Assembly (NCBI RefSeq): GCF_027943255.1
Contig: NC_072896.1
Coordinates: 39,768,501 to 39,832,500 of the forward strand
DNA: 64,000 nucleotides
Direction: 5' to 3'
DNA from: Anastrepha obliqua
Taxonomy: Eukaryota; Arthropoda; Insecta; Diptera; Tephritidae
In this document: positions 46,578-57,904 of the stretch, piece by piece
Position numbering within the stretch: position 1 is the first letter of the stretch
How the letters are laid out: the number at the start of each line of letters is the position of its first letter
The notes under the pieces: generated by a model
Seen by the model: the letters and a program-made list of their open reading frames with translations, nothing else
Database searches by the model: none
Told to the model about the DNA's origin: nothing
Position numbers and translations under genes: made by a program

Positions 46578-46859
46578 GAAGTGTTTGGCCGAGCTATTTG
46601 TGGCGTGCGTCTTGATGTTGTTCCATAAATGGAGGGACCTTTAGTTTCAAGCCGACTCCAAACGGTGGATATTTTTTATGAGGTGCTTTTCATGGCAGAA
46701 ATACACTCGGAGGTTTGCCATTGCCTGCCGACCACTATTAGATAACTATTAGAAAAACACTTTTTCTTCTTTTTGATGTTTCATCGATATTAGAAACTAC
46801 GCTCTCTCTGAATTCCGAATGGTAGTCACGCTCAAACCCATTCGACTACAGCAGCCGCC
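46578..46859 (-). mobile_element. tRNA-derived SINE in a LINE
   Basis: On the minus strand the head (GGCGGCTGCTGTAGTCGAAT, GGGTTTGAGCGTGACTACCA) and body (GGCAGGCAATGGCAAACCTC) match the copy at 50.6 kb. The B box is decayed. It abuts RT sequence of the LINE at 46,860. Confidence 0.8.
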
Positions 46860-47500
46860 TTATATCATTTATAAACAAGAAAAATAGCAAAGTACTCTAA
46901 ATACTACCTTAGGGGACTCCAGATGACTCGATAAACGAATATGACTTATGATTGCCAACAATACGATTCAAAAGATAGGACTCCACACAACGGTGAAAAT
47001 CAACTGGAGAAGATAAGAAAGCGAAAAAATTGCTTAAGGAGTTACGTGGGTTTTGTGGTTTCAAAAAATCGATTTTTTTTTTTTGGCTTATTAATTTCTA
47101 CAACATCTCAAGAATATTATCTTAATTTTCAAGTCGATCCGAATAATAGGGTCGGAGATACAGCCTGGTGTGCCAGGTGTGCGCTCCAAGTCACTTTTAT
47201 TGTTACTCAAAACTTTAAACGCGTTTTTCTCCAAACCATCAAAATCTGTTTGTGAAGAGTTCTTTAATGTAGCAATACCTTTGGCAGTATCATCCGAAGT
47301 TAACAAAATAAAGTCAAAGTCAACAGACGAATTCGCAGCATACTCAAATTCACAACCGCTAACAGACTGAGGAAAAAAGTTGTTTAAAAAAAGCGGCCAA
47401 GAGGTTAGCCGCTTCATTAGCAGAATCCACGCTTTTATCATTGAAAAATAACGCAGATGGAATGCAAGAGCACTTGTTTTAGAGTTTATGAAACTCCAAA
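46860..47500 (-). pseudogene. CR1/jockey-like LINE RT fragment
   Basis: The minus strand begins near 47,500 with LWSFINSKTSALA, then reads pre-RT linker and KGIATLKNSSQTDFDGL (RT start, 47,290-47,240). It ends with a palm remnant SSGVP-stop-GSI and LLFFLFINDI-like sequence (46,915-46,865), equivalent to SGVPQGS...LFINDI. Frameshifts and stops abound. The INDI end touches the SINE, so the SINE may have inserted here or replaced the rest. Confidence 0.6.
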
Positions 47501-47721
47501 GGTTTTTCTGAAATTTATTTTTTTATTCCCCTTTTTATATTTATGTACTGATATATATAATATATGTACTCGAATTATGTAGATATGTAGCTTAATTATC
47601 GCAATTATGTTTTAACGCTATTTTGACTTCTATTCAATAAAAGAGCGTTAACCCATTCAATTATTCCTACATACCTATATCAATCATTTTGTCACATTGC
47701 CAATGTGTGTTGTTTTGACAT
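47501..47721. other. intergenic DNA
   Basis: AT-rich, nothing recognised. Confidence 0.4.
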
Positions 47722-47985
47722 TTAACCAGATCTTCTGTTGTTTGATATGACTTTGGTACAAGCTTCTTTACACGCTTGTTTCAACCAAATTGAGTATGAA
47801 GGTGCAACATTTTTGTCATTCGACATTATTTTTTTTTCTCTTTTCGCCAAATTACCATCTAAGCCGAGAAACACGTAACCAAAACAAATAATAGGCGCTA
47901 CAGCTTTTATTTTATTTTTTTCTGTAATGAAAATCACTGATTCAACAGCTTTTAGCGTTTGATTTCCAGATTCAGATGAAATCAC
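47722..47985 (-). other. unrecognised open reading frame
   Basis: An 87-codon open frame that starts only with a GTG in frame and ends in TAA at 47,724-47,722. It reads SESGNQTLKAVESVIFITEK, has a hydrophobic middle (APIICFGYVFLGLDG) and a Lys-rich end. No family recognised, no splice context established. It could be part of an unknown mobile element or chance. Confidence 0.2.
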
Positions 47986-48238
47986 AAAGTAAATTTTTTA
48001 GTAACTAAATTTATTATCCCTCTTCTCTTTTTTATTAATGGGTAAATTTAAGATAAAAAATAAATTAATGTAAAGCTAATGATTGAAATCAAATGTGAAA
48101 AGCAATGATGAAGCACTTTCGAAAAAAAATAATTAAAATTTTTCTTCTTCTTGAACTGCCTATCAGTTGATGAATGCTGCGGTCACATTTATTAATTTAA
48201 GTACAAACATACACTCGTACTACGTTTAAATGAACCTG

Positions 48239-49270
48239 CCGGGTTTTTTTAACTGCATGAGAACTATCGATATCGATAACTACGGTTTAACGGCTGAGAA
48301 TGGCAACTGTGTTGACATTTCTGTTCAGTAAGGTTTGGCATTGTGGAAATTTACTTTGAAAAAAGAAAATCTGTTCGCTAAGTTCTTAAAGCACTGGCGG
48401 TGCCATCGGTCTTCATTTGTCTAATGAAGAAGGAGCCACCGTTACGATGAATGGCGGGCGTTATGAACCATGTTGACTGAATTTTTGTTTCCAAAAATTA
48501 GTCAGCTAAACATCCAAAGCATTTGATGCCAACAAGACGGCGCAACTTGCCACAAATCACACTCAACAATCGATTTATTGCAAAATCAATTTTTTGATAA
48601 GTTTTTTTTTCAGAAGATGTCCTGTTCACTGGCCCCCTTGCTCGTGCGATTTAACGCCTCTGTATTACTTCGTATGGGGATATGTTAAGTCATTGGTTTA
48701 TGCCGACAAACCAGCAACTATTGAAGCAATGAAAACCAATATTCAAGCCACTATTGACGTTATATGTCCAGATTTACAGGAAATATGTAGTAGTTAACAA
48801 TTGGACCATGTAATAGCGGGTATATGTCGGATATTATATTAAAAAAATTAATGCCATGAAATTATCTCATCATCATCATAGCAATTACAACTCATTGTGA
48901 GCCAGAGCTTCTTTCCGAATAGTGCGCCATACGACTCGGTTCATTGTGTCGCTGCTCCTAGCATTTATACGGCGTAAATTTGTATCAACATCATCTGTCC
49001 AATTTGTTTGTCGATCTTCAACTGTGTTTACTGCCCATAATAAGAGAGTTGAAGCTCTTATTCGTAATCCCGCTGCCGTCCATCCTGAGTAGGTATCCCA
49101 ACCATATCAGCCGCCGAGCTTTAGCGAAACGCACATTGTTTTGACCTGATAGAAGCTGTTCGATCTCATCATCATCTATCTATAAAATTATAGCAAAAAA
49201 AAATTCATTCCGATAATATTTCTGTTTTGTGTTATCATTTTAAATTCTCAAGCCCTTAAAAATCACCCGG
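48239..49270 (+). mobile_element. mariner-type element, second copy of the 8.35 kb family
   Basis: The ends CCGGGTTTTTTTAACTGCAT and, inward from the right, CCGGGTGATTTTTAAGGGCT are related inverted repeats. Internal sequence matches the element at 8,350-10,930. A C-terminal transposase remnant at 48,594-48,797 reads CSCDLTPLYYFVWGYVKSLV (third catalytic region; Asp replaced by Tyr in PLYYF) then YADKPATIEAMK. The centre is interrupted at 48,867-49,185. Confidence 0.7.
48867..49185. repeat. nested fragment inside the mariner copy
   Basis: About 0.3 kb absent from the related element at 10.8 kb splits the 3' arm here. It starts and ends with CTCATCATCATC. Sequence such as GTCCATCCTGAGTAGGTATC suggests a LINE-derived piece but the family is not certain. 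Confidence 0.5.
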
Positions 49271-49329
49271 TATATAGCTACATAAATTACAAAAATTAAG
49301 CCTACAAATTTGGACAAGTTTGCAATATA

Positions 49330-49700
49330 GTTTGAAATCACTTCTCTATATGGGGCAGTGTGAATGAGTTCTCCAATCTACTCAGTCCATTCCTTTCGCA
49401 AATATGTATTTCTGAGTGAGAACATCTGCTTCCGTTTCCTTTGACCGCCGCAGCCGATAATTAACTCAAAGAAGTACTTGTTGGCAGGAAATATTCTCTG
49501 TTGGATTTCGAGGCTGCAAGATTGTTCCATATGTAGAAGTCCACGCATATGGGTAAAGGCCCAGATCGCCAATCACTGGGAAGCGGACATGTATCCTCTG
49601 TGTAGCTTCCGAACATCCGTTCGATAGCGAGCTAATGTGAGAAGGCGAAGCAACCCCGTATATCTGGTTGTATGTTGGGTGTGGGATCCGCCCCATAAAA
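49330..49700 (+). mobile_element. probable LINE 3' UTR fragment
   Basis: GC-richer segment ending GGGTGTGGGATCCGCCCCAT then AAAAATTATATAATTATA, which looks like a retrotransposon 3' UTR with a simple tail. No coding motif seen. Confidence 0.35.
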
Positions 49701-50284
49701 ATTATATAATTATAAATATTCATACCTATTACAAAATCAAGGCAACTACCAGCAGGGGATATCGGCCTGACAGAAAGTGTTTGATTGCAGAAGTGCCATA
49801 ATTTATTTATTATTATTAATTTATTGTGAAGGAAAATATGTGGGAGAAATTAAAGTAGTTTTCTTACCTTATTTTCTCTTCCCGAAATACGACGGTTGCT
49901 ATTTATGTTATATATATTTTGAGTCTAATAATAAAAACTGAATCAGTCGGTAAGCAATAAATATACATGGATTCATTTTTTGGCAAATATTATTATCTTA
50001 TAGATGTCTTTTTAAGTATAACATTTCCGTAGACCAACAGACAGAGCAACTTTTTGAACTTTTGCGAGATTATGTGCGATCCAATGATGGCGAATCTTAC
50101 GGCGCTGAATGACACCCACGACTAAACTCATTTCTTCAGCGTTTCACAGTAGTTTCATTGCCAAAGATGGAACTAAATTTATCAATGTGCTTTTGCTTTG
50201 ACAATCTACATCGAAAATCGTAATAAGCAACGAAAAGCCGAACTGTTTCAAATTCTATTCTGACGTATAAACTTGAAGTATTTG
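49701..50284. other. intergenic DNA
   Basis: Nothing recognised. Confidence 0.4.
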
Positions 50285-50510
50285 CAAGCGTCACAAATCG
50301 CGTTCGAATGATAAATTAATCGCGCAAAATTAATCACTTTATGGGAAGATTTACAATTTTTGCAAATGGTGTCATACGTCAGTCATATTTGACACTTGTG
50401 AACTGGGCAGCTGCAGATTACACAAAAACATGAACCGCGTAAAGGTCAAAATAGATATTCCTATCACTTAAAATAGTTTTTTTTAATTAGTAAAAAAGGA
50501 ATTCAAAAAC
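50285..50510 (-). repeat. unclassified dispersed repeat, copy 3
   Basis: The reverse complement matches 46,130-46,365 (GTCAAATATGACTGACGTAT, GTGATTAATTTTGCGC). Confidence 0.55.
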
Positions 50511-50594
50511 AAAATTGGATGATTATTTTTACCCCAACTTATATTTAATTATTTATTTGTCTCTGAATGGATACATTCTGATAGACTATGTTAA

Positions 50595-50890
50595 GCCGCT
50601 GTGGCCGAATGGGTTGGTGCGTGACTACCATTCGGAGTTCACAGAGAGAACGTAGGTTCGAATCTCGGTGAAACACCAAAATTAAGAAAAACATTTTTCT
50701 AATAGGGGTCGTCCCTCGGCAGGCAATTGCAAACCTCCGAGTGTATTTCTGCCATGAAAAAGCTCTTCATAAAAATATCTGCCGTTCGGAGTCGGCTTGA
50801 AACTGTAGGTCCCTCCATTTGTGAAACCACATCAAAACGCACACCACAAATAGGAGGAGGAGCTCGGCCAAACACCCAAACAGGGTGTAA
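50595..50890 (+). mobile_element. tRNA-derived SINE, most complete copy
   Basis: The head GCCGCTGTGGCCGAATGGGT contains an A box (TGGCCGAATGG, 50,602-50,612) and a B box (GGTTCGAATCTC, 50,655-50,666), spaced as in class II tRNAs (Leu/Ser-like) with a long variable region. The body follows (CCCTCGGCAGGCAATTGCAA; GGAGTCGGCTTGAAACTGTA; ACACCACAAATAGGAGGAGG) and a short 3' end (AAACAGGGTGTAATGTAC). Five copies or fragments occur in the window. Confidence 0.88.
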
Positions 50891-51139
50891 TGTACAATAA
50901 TTTAGTAATTACTAACAAAAAAAAAACGATGTAAAATCAGCACTAGAGGAATTGAAAAACAAATTTAAATCTGCACATACCCTAGAAATCGGAGCATTCA
51001 TCCCGTAATTGGTTCTCCCAATTTTAAAGGTTTCGCACTGTCGGAGTTTCTTATTAGAAATATAAAATTGAATTTTACTTAAAAGGGAAGGGCAATCAAT
51101 AGTTCCAGAAATGATACGAATAATAAAAAAGCACGATAG

Positions 51140-51451
51140 AATAGAACACTGGCACAATTACGTTCTGGATATTGTAGCAGGTTAAACTCCTACTTATCCA
51201 GAATCGACCCCTACATACCAAACATATGTCCGGCATGTGAAGCCACCCTGCACGACACTAACGACCTTTTCACATGCCCTCTAAAACCGACTCATCTAAC
51301 ACCCCTTTTCCTCTGGACCCAACCCGTCGAAACAGCATGTTTCCTGGGCCTACCTTTAGATGAGCTAGACGAAGACCTATTTCGTACGGTCCATAAAATA
51401 ACAGTGGCATACTCTAATCTTGATCTAAAAAAGCTAAATACAATGTTTTGA
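51140..51451 (+). pseudogene. LINE ORF2 C-terminal domain
   Basis: A continuous frame TLAQLRSGYCSRLNSYLSRI, then IPNMCPACEATLHDTNDLFT and CPLKPTHLTPLFLW, runs to TGA at 51,449-51,451. The C-x2-C-x6-H-x6-C-type arrangement (CPAC ... HDTNDLFTC) is the zinc-knuckle end of jockey/I-type LINE ORF2. It lacks the upstream RT. Confidence 0.7.
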
Positions 51452-51694
51452 GAGTGTGTGGGTTAGCAAATGCAGAACAATTTCGGCGTAGGTAAACTCT
51501 CCGAAATGCGGAATGCTGCTAAGGTGAGAGTCCGTGGCCGGACATAAATTCGAGTCATCCCAGTAACGTACAACCGACTGCCTTGGCAACGTCAGACTTT
51601 TCAATGGAAATCTCAGCTAGCACCTAAGAGCACTTAAGTTTACCAAGCCTTCCAACATAAATAGAGGCCCTCGTATTTTTATTTGCAAATGTAG

Positions 51695-52470
51695 AGCAAT
51701 CAAAGTGGCAGCAGCGCACAGTGCGGCCGATTCCCAAAAAGCTGGCCAAAAGTAAAAAAAAAAGTTTCTAGATAGAGTTTTTTTGTCTTTGGGTTGGCTA
51801 CAGTAATGCCTTGAGTAGTGAAAACCGTTCATAGCAACGTCCTGTACCCTAAGTATCCTCTGTATTTTCAGTCGCAACGTGGACTTCGTTTGAGCATCGT
51901 ATTACTGTCGATGAATAGTGAAAGATGTACACATTTGAAAGATTTTGTAATGGAGTAAATTGAACAAAACCAAATGGAATCATCTTCGGAAGGTTAGTAA
52001 AATACGAGAAATCTTTAGTACATATCAATACCTCGACACAAAATTTTTAGCTGCAGCAATACGTAGATACATTTTTTGCAATTTTTTTTATAAAATTTGA
52101 GTTTTCAAACTGTATAGTAATACAACGCCGTCATATGCTGCTTTGAAACCTATTAAAAGTTACTCAACAAAGTAATGGTTACTGAATAAAACCAGATTCA
52201 GCTGTTACCACTTGCTACCTTGCGACCCCGAAAACATATAAATTTACATGCATCTTGATTATGTTCTTGAATATACGCTATTTCACGTGAGGGGGTGGCC
52301 AATAGGGGTGGAAGGGGGTGGATTTTCAAAATTTTAAGATCAAATTCGTAATCAGCGACCCCGACAACCCCCGAGTAAGAAATTTTGAATCAATTACTTA
52401 ATTTTTTGAGTTTTGGCCAGCTTTTCGGGAATCGATCGCACTGTGCAGCGGCACTTGTCGTAGCGTTACT
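51695..52470. repeat. foldback-like element with imperfect inverted ends
   Basis: GCACAGTGCGGCCGATTCCC followed by AAAAAGCTGGCCAAAA at 51,716-51,752 matches the reverse complement of 52,409-52,450 at most positions. About 0.65 kb of AT-rich DNA with no recognised gene lies between. Candidate MITE or foldback element; no target duplication identified. Confidence 0.5.
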
Positions 52471-52481
52471 TTGTTTTTATA

Positions 52482-53774
52482 CAGGGTGGCTGATGAATTT
52501 TGCTACATTAAGAAACTCAAATAACTTTTTTTTTAGTGTATGGAATTCATTTATTTTTTTTTCAAGTTGAAGGTCATTAAATTTTATTAAATGTAGCTTA
52601 ACTAGTTTTAAAAATAATTGAATTTAAATGCCCCCCATGCTCGTTGACACAAGTGCGGCATCTTAGTAAAAAGTTGTTCATTGCTGCTTTGAGAGTTGCG
52701 ACAGGAATAGCCGCAATTGTTGCCCGAATGGATTGTTTTAGTTCATCCAAATTTGTTGGCTTTGTTTTATAAACTTCTTGTTTACATAAACCCCACAAGA
52801 AAAAGTCAGGTGCAGTAAGGTCAGGCGACCTGGGGGGCCAACGAAATTCGGAGTTTCTTGAAATCAGTTTATTGGGAAATTTTCGTCGCAACTCTGTCTG
52901 GGCTGTGTGAGACGTTGCCCCATCTTGTTGAAACCACACAGAGTTGAAAGGAATTCTCTTTCGGCGTAGTTCTGGATAGAAAAATTCTTTCAGCATTTTC
53001 AAATAACGGTCTCCAGTAACCGTAACGGTGTGACCATTTTCCGACAATACAGCGTGAAGAAACCGCACACCAAACTGTCACGCGAAGAGGATGCAATTCC
53101 GTCTCGTGGAGTATCTGTGGGTTAGAAGTACTCCATATTCGACAATTTTGTTTGTTCACATTGCCGTTTAAATCGAAATGGGCCTCATCAGACATGAAAA
53201 GGCAGTTTAACATGTTTTGGTCTTCTTCCACCATTTGCAGGATCTTCTGGCAAAATTCCAAGCGAATCGGCAAGTCTGCTGCATTCAGTTTGTTAACCAT
53301 TTGAATTTTGTAGGGAAATAAGTCTAAATCTTTGTGCATTATTGTTTGCAAAGACTGTCGGCTGACACCAAGTTGAGCAGATAAGCTTCTTGTTGAAACC
53401 CTTGGATTGCTTTGTATAGCTGCAGCTACAGCAGCGATCGTTTCCTCCGTCCGAGCTGGTGGGTTTCGATGATAAGGCCTCCTTGCGACTGTTCCTTGCT
53501 CAGCAAAATTATTCACCAGTCTCATTATGGTCCATCTGCTCGGGGGATCGCCGCCAAACATCCACCTGTACTCTCTCTGCACCAAAACTACGGACTCCAG
53601 TGCGTGATAGCGGCGGACTATGCAAATTCTTGTTTGCGTGTCCCAGTTATCCATTTTAATAAATTTTAAAGATCAATCTGCAAATTAAAACAAAAATGGA
53701 ACAGATAACTAAAAAAGAAAAAAAGTTATTCAATTTTTTTTTTGGTAGCGGCTTTCATCAGCCACATTTCTCTG
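52482..53774 (-). mobile_element. nearly full-length Tc1/mariner element
   Basis: The left end CAGGGTGGCTGATGAATTTT and right end (inward) CAGAGAAATGTGGCTGATGA share GTGGCTGATGAA and a following TAGC/GCTAC segment. TA precedes the left end. The 1.3 kb length is that of a complete mariner. It contains a transposase gene broken by a frameshift near 53,050. Confidence 0.8.
52598..53654 (-). pseudogene. Tc1/mariner transposase, one main frameshift
   Basis: Starts MDNWDTQTRICIVRRYHALE (53,654). It has a helix-turn-helix region (AAIQSNPRVSTRSLSAQLGV) and CLFMSDEAHFDLNGNVNKQN with the first catalytic Asp, reading to VTVWCAVSS near 53,060. After a frameshift: NGHTVTVTGDRYLKMLKEFF, FQQDGATSHTAQTELRRKFP (second Asp), WPPRSPDLTAPDFFLWG (third Asp), and a normal C-terminus GGHLNSIIFKTS to the stop at 52,598. 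All three catalytic Asp residues survive, with 38 residues between second and third by my count. This is the youngest-looking DNA transposon gene in the window. Confidence 0.85.
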
Positions 53775-54439
53775 TCTAAAAGTTGTCGATTGTACGAAAA
53801 AAATCTGAAACGAATAAAAAGCAGTGAAACAAATAAAAATTACATTTATTCTCAAGTTTAAACCAGCGCGCCTTGAAAATTTCTAAAATTAAGCAAATCA
53901 CTCTGGGGCTAAAAACTAATGGGGCTTTCCATAGCGGCGCAATAATTTTACAGTTAATTAAGTAAATACAAATAAATGCATTCTTAAATAATATATTTTC
54001 TGTGATTTGGTAATGGAAACTGTCACTCAAAATTTACATTCGGAAGTCATTGAATTTGACCACCGCAGCTCTGATTCGGTGGACGAAACTTTAAAAGCAT
54101 TTTAGCCCTAATTTCGGTCATAAAAACTATTCCAAATGATACATAGGTTATCCGTTTTATAGCGAATTTGGCTCCACATACTCACTACTGAGTGTCCCTG
54201 TGTCGAAAATGTCGCATCCATAAGTGTTTTAGTTCAAAATGTGCCAAACAAGTCGATTCCACGCTATTCGGTATACGCAATTGAGAACCTCTCAGACCGC
54301 AGTCGAGCTGCGCGTATATACCTACGTAATGAATTAACTCTTTTAATTTTTTTTATTTATTGATAGACTATAATTATAACTAACATCCATAACATTACAC
54401 CCAGCTGAAAACTAATAAGTAATTTTCAATTAACAAAAC
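53775..54439. other. intergenic DNA
   Basis: No gene recognised. Confidence 0.45.
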
Positions 54440-54805
54440 CCAAGTTAGGTTAGGTTAGGTTGATCTAGCTAGCTGAAAGTCATCATATAGAGCTATTGGT
54501 CCTTAATGTTACCAGATGTTACTAGACCTTTACGTTTCTTTTTAGTAGACATCTTCTAATGCTTCTAAGTCTTTTGAGAATCTAGAGACAGAGAGACATT
54601 CTATCCTCTCATATTGTAGTGCTTCTAAGTATTTCAATCTGGTTCTAGCTAACGCAAGGCAAGACCATGGAGCTATGGTTGTTTGTAATTGCCATTTTGT
54701 ATGCGTGTGCCGCTACTTGTGGCCTGTCAGTATACCTCCGATAGTTCTGCTTTCTTTTCTAGACAGGGCCAGTAAAAATCTAGCGGCTTTATCTGCATTC
54801 TGTGT
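54440..54805 (-). pseudogene. I/LOA-like LINE C-terminal fragment
   Basis: The minus strand near 54,800-54,715 reads NADKAARFLLALSRKESRTI then GGILTGH, matching RILLGVLTGH in the LINE at 10.1 kb. Further downstream LALARTRLKYLEALQYERIE resembles the C-terminal tail at 17.9 kb. It ends at three TTAGGT units (54,444-54,461). Confidence 0.55.
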
Positions 54806-54810
54806 GCACA

Positions 54811-55882
54811 TTTTTTTTTTTTTTTTTTAACTTTATTTTGTATTCTGTCGATACTTACAATTCTTAGAAGACATTTTACAAATATTTGGTTACATTTAAG
54901 AGTGGCTTTGATTTTAGTATTATAGGAATATTTCCAGTGAAATATCCTTTCTAATAAATAAATTCAATATTTTATAGATGGCTCTTGGACGAGCTGAATT
55001 GGTGTTTTTCTTTTCAACCTTAAAAAGACACATGATGGTGACATGAGGGTAGAGGCCAGTTCATTTGGGTGTGATTGAAGTCGATTTCGGTATTTACTGG
55101 TTACATTTTGTATTTCCTCTTTTATGGAAGGGATGTCTAAGTCCCGATGAATTTGGGCATTTGTCATGTACCACGGAGCGTTGACTAGAGTCTTGAATTT
55201 GACGCAGTACCCCACAGTTGGTTGCCGTAAGTCCAGACTGGTTTTATCACAGATTTGTAGAGGATAAGTTTGTTGTCCATTGAGAGGGTGGATTTTTGGT
55301 TTAGCAGCCAGTACATATTACGAAATATTAAACCTAGAACTTTCCTTTTTGCAAAGATATGCGTTTTCCACGTAAGTCGTTTATTCAAACGAATGCCTAG
55401 ATATTTAGCACTATCACATTGCGGAGTTGGAATACGGTTTAAGTTGATTTGTGAGCAGGTGGTTCTTTTTGTGGTAAAGGTTACGTGTTGAGATTTATGT
55501 TCGTTTACTTTCAACCGCCAGCTCCGGAGCCATTTGGAGATTTTATTTGTGCTTATTTGGAGCATATAAGAGGCTTCTACGGGGTCCACTGCTGTCGCCA
55601 TAATAGCAGTGTCATCGGCAAAAGTGCCAGTTAGTACACCTTTTGTGGTTGGCAGATCGTGTGTAAAAATTAAGTACAGGATTGGACCTAATATACCGCC
55701 TTGTGGGACCCCAGCTTTAATTTGTTGGAAATTGGAAATTTCATTTTCGTAATTTACGTAGAACATTCGTTGGTTTAGATATGATTTAAGGAGCAAATAG
55801 GCATTTAGTGGTAATTTCTTTTTTATTTTAAAGAGTGGGCCTTGGTACCATACTCGGTCGAAGGCTTGTGATATGTCCAAGA
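54811..55882 (-). mobile_element. 5'-truncated jockey-clade LINE with poly(A) tail
   Basis: The minus-strand RT frame 55,880-55,185 is open for 231 codons: DISQAFDRVWYQG, GVPQGGILGPILYLIFTHDL, TGTFADDTAIMATAVDP (catalytic FADD), LRSWRLKVNEHKSQHVTFTT, KYLGIRLNKRLTWKTH, LLNQKSTLSMDNKLILYKSV and KPVWTYGNQLWG. A frameshift leads to 55,215-54,964 (PWYMTNAQIHRDLDIPSIKE), the C-terminus. About 0.13 kb of 3' UTR ends in an A-run on the minus strand (54,811-54,828 as T on the plus). The 5' break at 55,882 joins the unclassified repeat. It is the least decayed LINE here. Confidence 0.85.
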
Positions 55883-55883
55883 A

Positions 55884-56400
55884 AGTTAATGGTCGAAACT
55901 TGTATTTTTTGCCACCAAAGTACCACTGTGCGCCGTTGAAGTAGTTGTTGGCGATGTCATGCGCCTTCGCTATTTCTGTTGCATGAAGGATGTGTAGTCA
56001 CGCATTTAAATGTGGCATTACACATGTTTCCATATGCTTAGAATGGGTGGGTGAGGTAGTAGACGGTAGTTCATTACCAAAGTCAATGGTGCCTACGTTA
56101 CCGAGGTAGACTGTGCATACCGCAAGCGATTACCCTTCAAGTGAATAAGTTTTTAATTTTTGGAAAATAAATATATTTGTTAAATTATAGCCCATTTATC
56201 CAGCTAATAATATTAAAAAATACTTTCTTAATTTTACGTTATTCGTTGCAATGTAATTTATATAAAAATGCAAAATGATTAATCGAATATTGATTTTGAA
56301 TAACTTTTTTACTAATTAAAAATAAATGACTTAGGGTGTTGTAAATTCATTGATTTTATGTTTGTATAGTGCAGCTGTTTATATATGTCTAAATATGAGG
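55884..56400 (-). repeat. unclassified dispersed repeat, copy 4
   Basis: Matches 24,060-24,600 closely from TTAATGGTCGAAACTTG onward, with scattered substitutions. The junction with the jockey LINE is abrupt. Confidence 0.65.
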
Positions 56401-56539
56401 AGCCAGACTTTTTGTACGACTGGCAGAGCAGAACAAAACTTTGAAGAAATGTTTCCCAACTCAACTTTTTTAGATCGAGATTCAGCATGATTTAAAGTGG
56501 ATAGCACCCACGGCGTTTTACATACAGCATTTCAGCGGA

Positions 56540-57150
56540 CAGCCATACTTTTGAAATTGTCAGGGAATTCACAAATCTTGGCGCCGATGTCAAAACAACG
56601 ATGTCAGCCTGGATATAAGCCGACGAATCACACTTGCTAAAAGGTGTTACCATGGTCTCAGTAAGCAAATGTGTAGCAGAGACTTCTCTCGCCCGACAAA
56701 ACTAACACTCTACAAGACGCCCATCTTTCCCGTACCCCTCAATGGCGCTGAAGCACGGGTTGTGTCGCAGACTGATGCAGCCTCTCTTGGGGTATTCGGA
56801 AAATCTTCGGTCTTCTTTGTGTTGGCGATAATTGCTACCACGGAATGAACCACGAGCTGTATGAGCTCTACGACGATGTGGATAATAACATAGCTAAGGG
56901 CATCAATATTCAGCGCTGGCGCCGGCTGGGCAGCGACGAGCATATGGATGCAGAAGCTGGCAAACAAAGAAGGTGCTAAGATGGCAAGCTAATGGACAAC
57001 GACGTACCGACCATACCACCGATGGAACGACCAAACCATACCTTGGCTTGGTGTAACAAATTGGCAAAGCAGAGACGCCTGGCGAGACTTGTTTGCAGTC
57101 GGAATTAATGCGGTAAGGGGTTGTGATCCTTGAGCAGACCATATATCATA
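56540..57150 (+). pseudogene. LINE RT C-terminal fragment at the edge of duplication copy 2
   Basis: Fragments EFTNLGADVKTT, ALGVF-like sequence and LYDDVD, plus the common tail CTTGAGCAGACCATATA. It is collinear with 34,280-34,860 but retains more sequence at its left and carries different small deletions. It marks the 3'-flank edge of the duplicated segment. Confidence 0.65.
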
Positions 57151-57904
57151 CATAAGTAAATAAGTAAGTAGCTCCCACATTTAAATACAGTGGACGCTTC
57201 ATGGAGGTTTACGGAAGATTTAATCATCATAATCATACTCATATCGCAATGGCAACAAAGATTACACGCAATTTGAAATATTAATACTATGTATTAATAT
57301 ACTTAAGGCAATGGCCAGTTGTCTAACCACTTCTTCAATCCAAAGAACGCCATAACTATATTGTTAAAGGTAGTGGACATTTTCTTCTGCGGATCCTGAA
57401 ATGAGATAACTGACCATTGGTTAGAGTGTTCCAGTTTGGATCGGGCTTCCTTAGACGTGCAAGCAGATGTAGCACTCCCTACTTCCGGCACCGAACTCAC
57501 AAGAGAAAATGGTTAAATATTTCACACAGTTAAGATTGGCAAAAACCAATCAACCAATCTTGTATATACACATCCACATATTCATTTTAACTATGGAACT
57601 TCGTTAATTAAAATTTGCTGTGATCCAGTAACCCTTCAAAAATACTTACATATAGGCCCCTATTATGAGTTAGATTCGATCTTCGATATTCGCTGGTTGT
57701 CGAAGATCGAATGTCAATTTGGTATTATGAGCGGTGCAACCCTATCGAAATTTTCGTTGTTTACCGAATTTAGAGTCGAATGCAATTTTGCTTTCGATTG
57801 TGTAGCGTATTGTGGGAAAACTTGTGAAAATGTAAGTTGTTTGCTATTATTTATGGTTTTATAGTAACCAAATAATAAATATATACTAATTTTGTTAATT
57901 TTAT

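Noticed and set aside
50595..50670. Possible functional tRNA gene
   Set aside because: A and B boxes are present but no acceptor-stem pairing is seen and the sequence continues into a SINE body found in other copies.
54444..54461. Three TTAGGT units, considered as telomere-type repeat
   Set aside because: Only three units of six bases, next to a decayed LINE; insect telomere repeat is TTAGG and flies of this group lack it.
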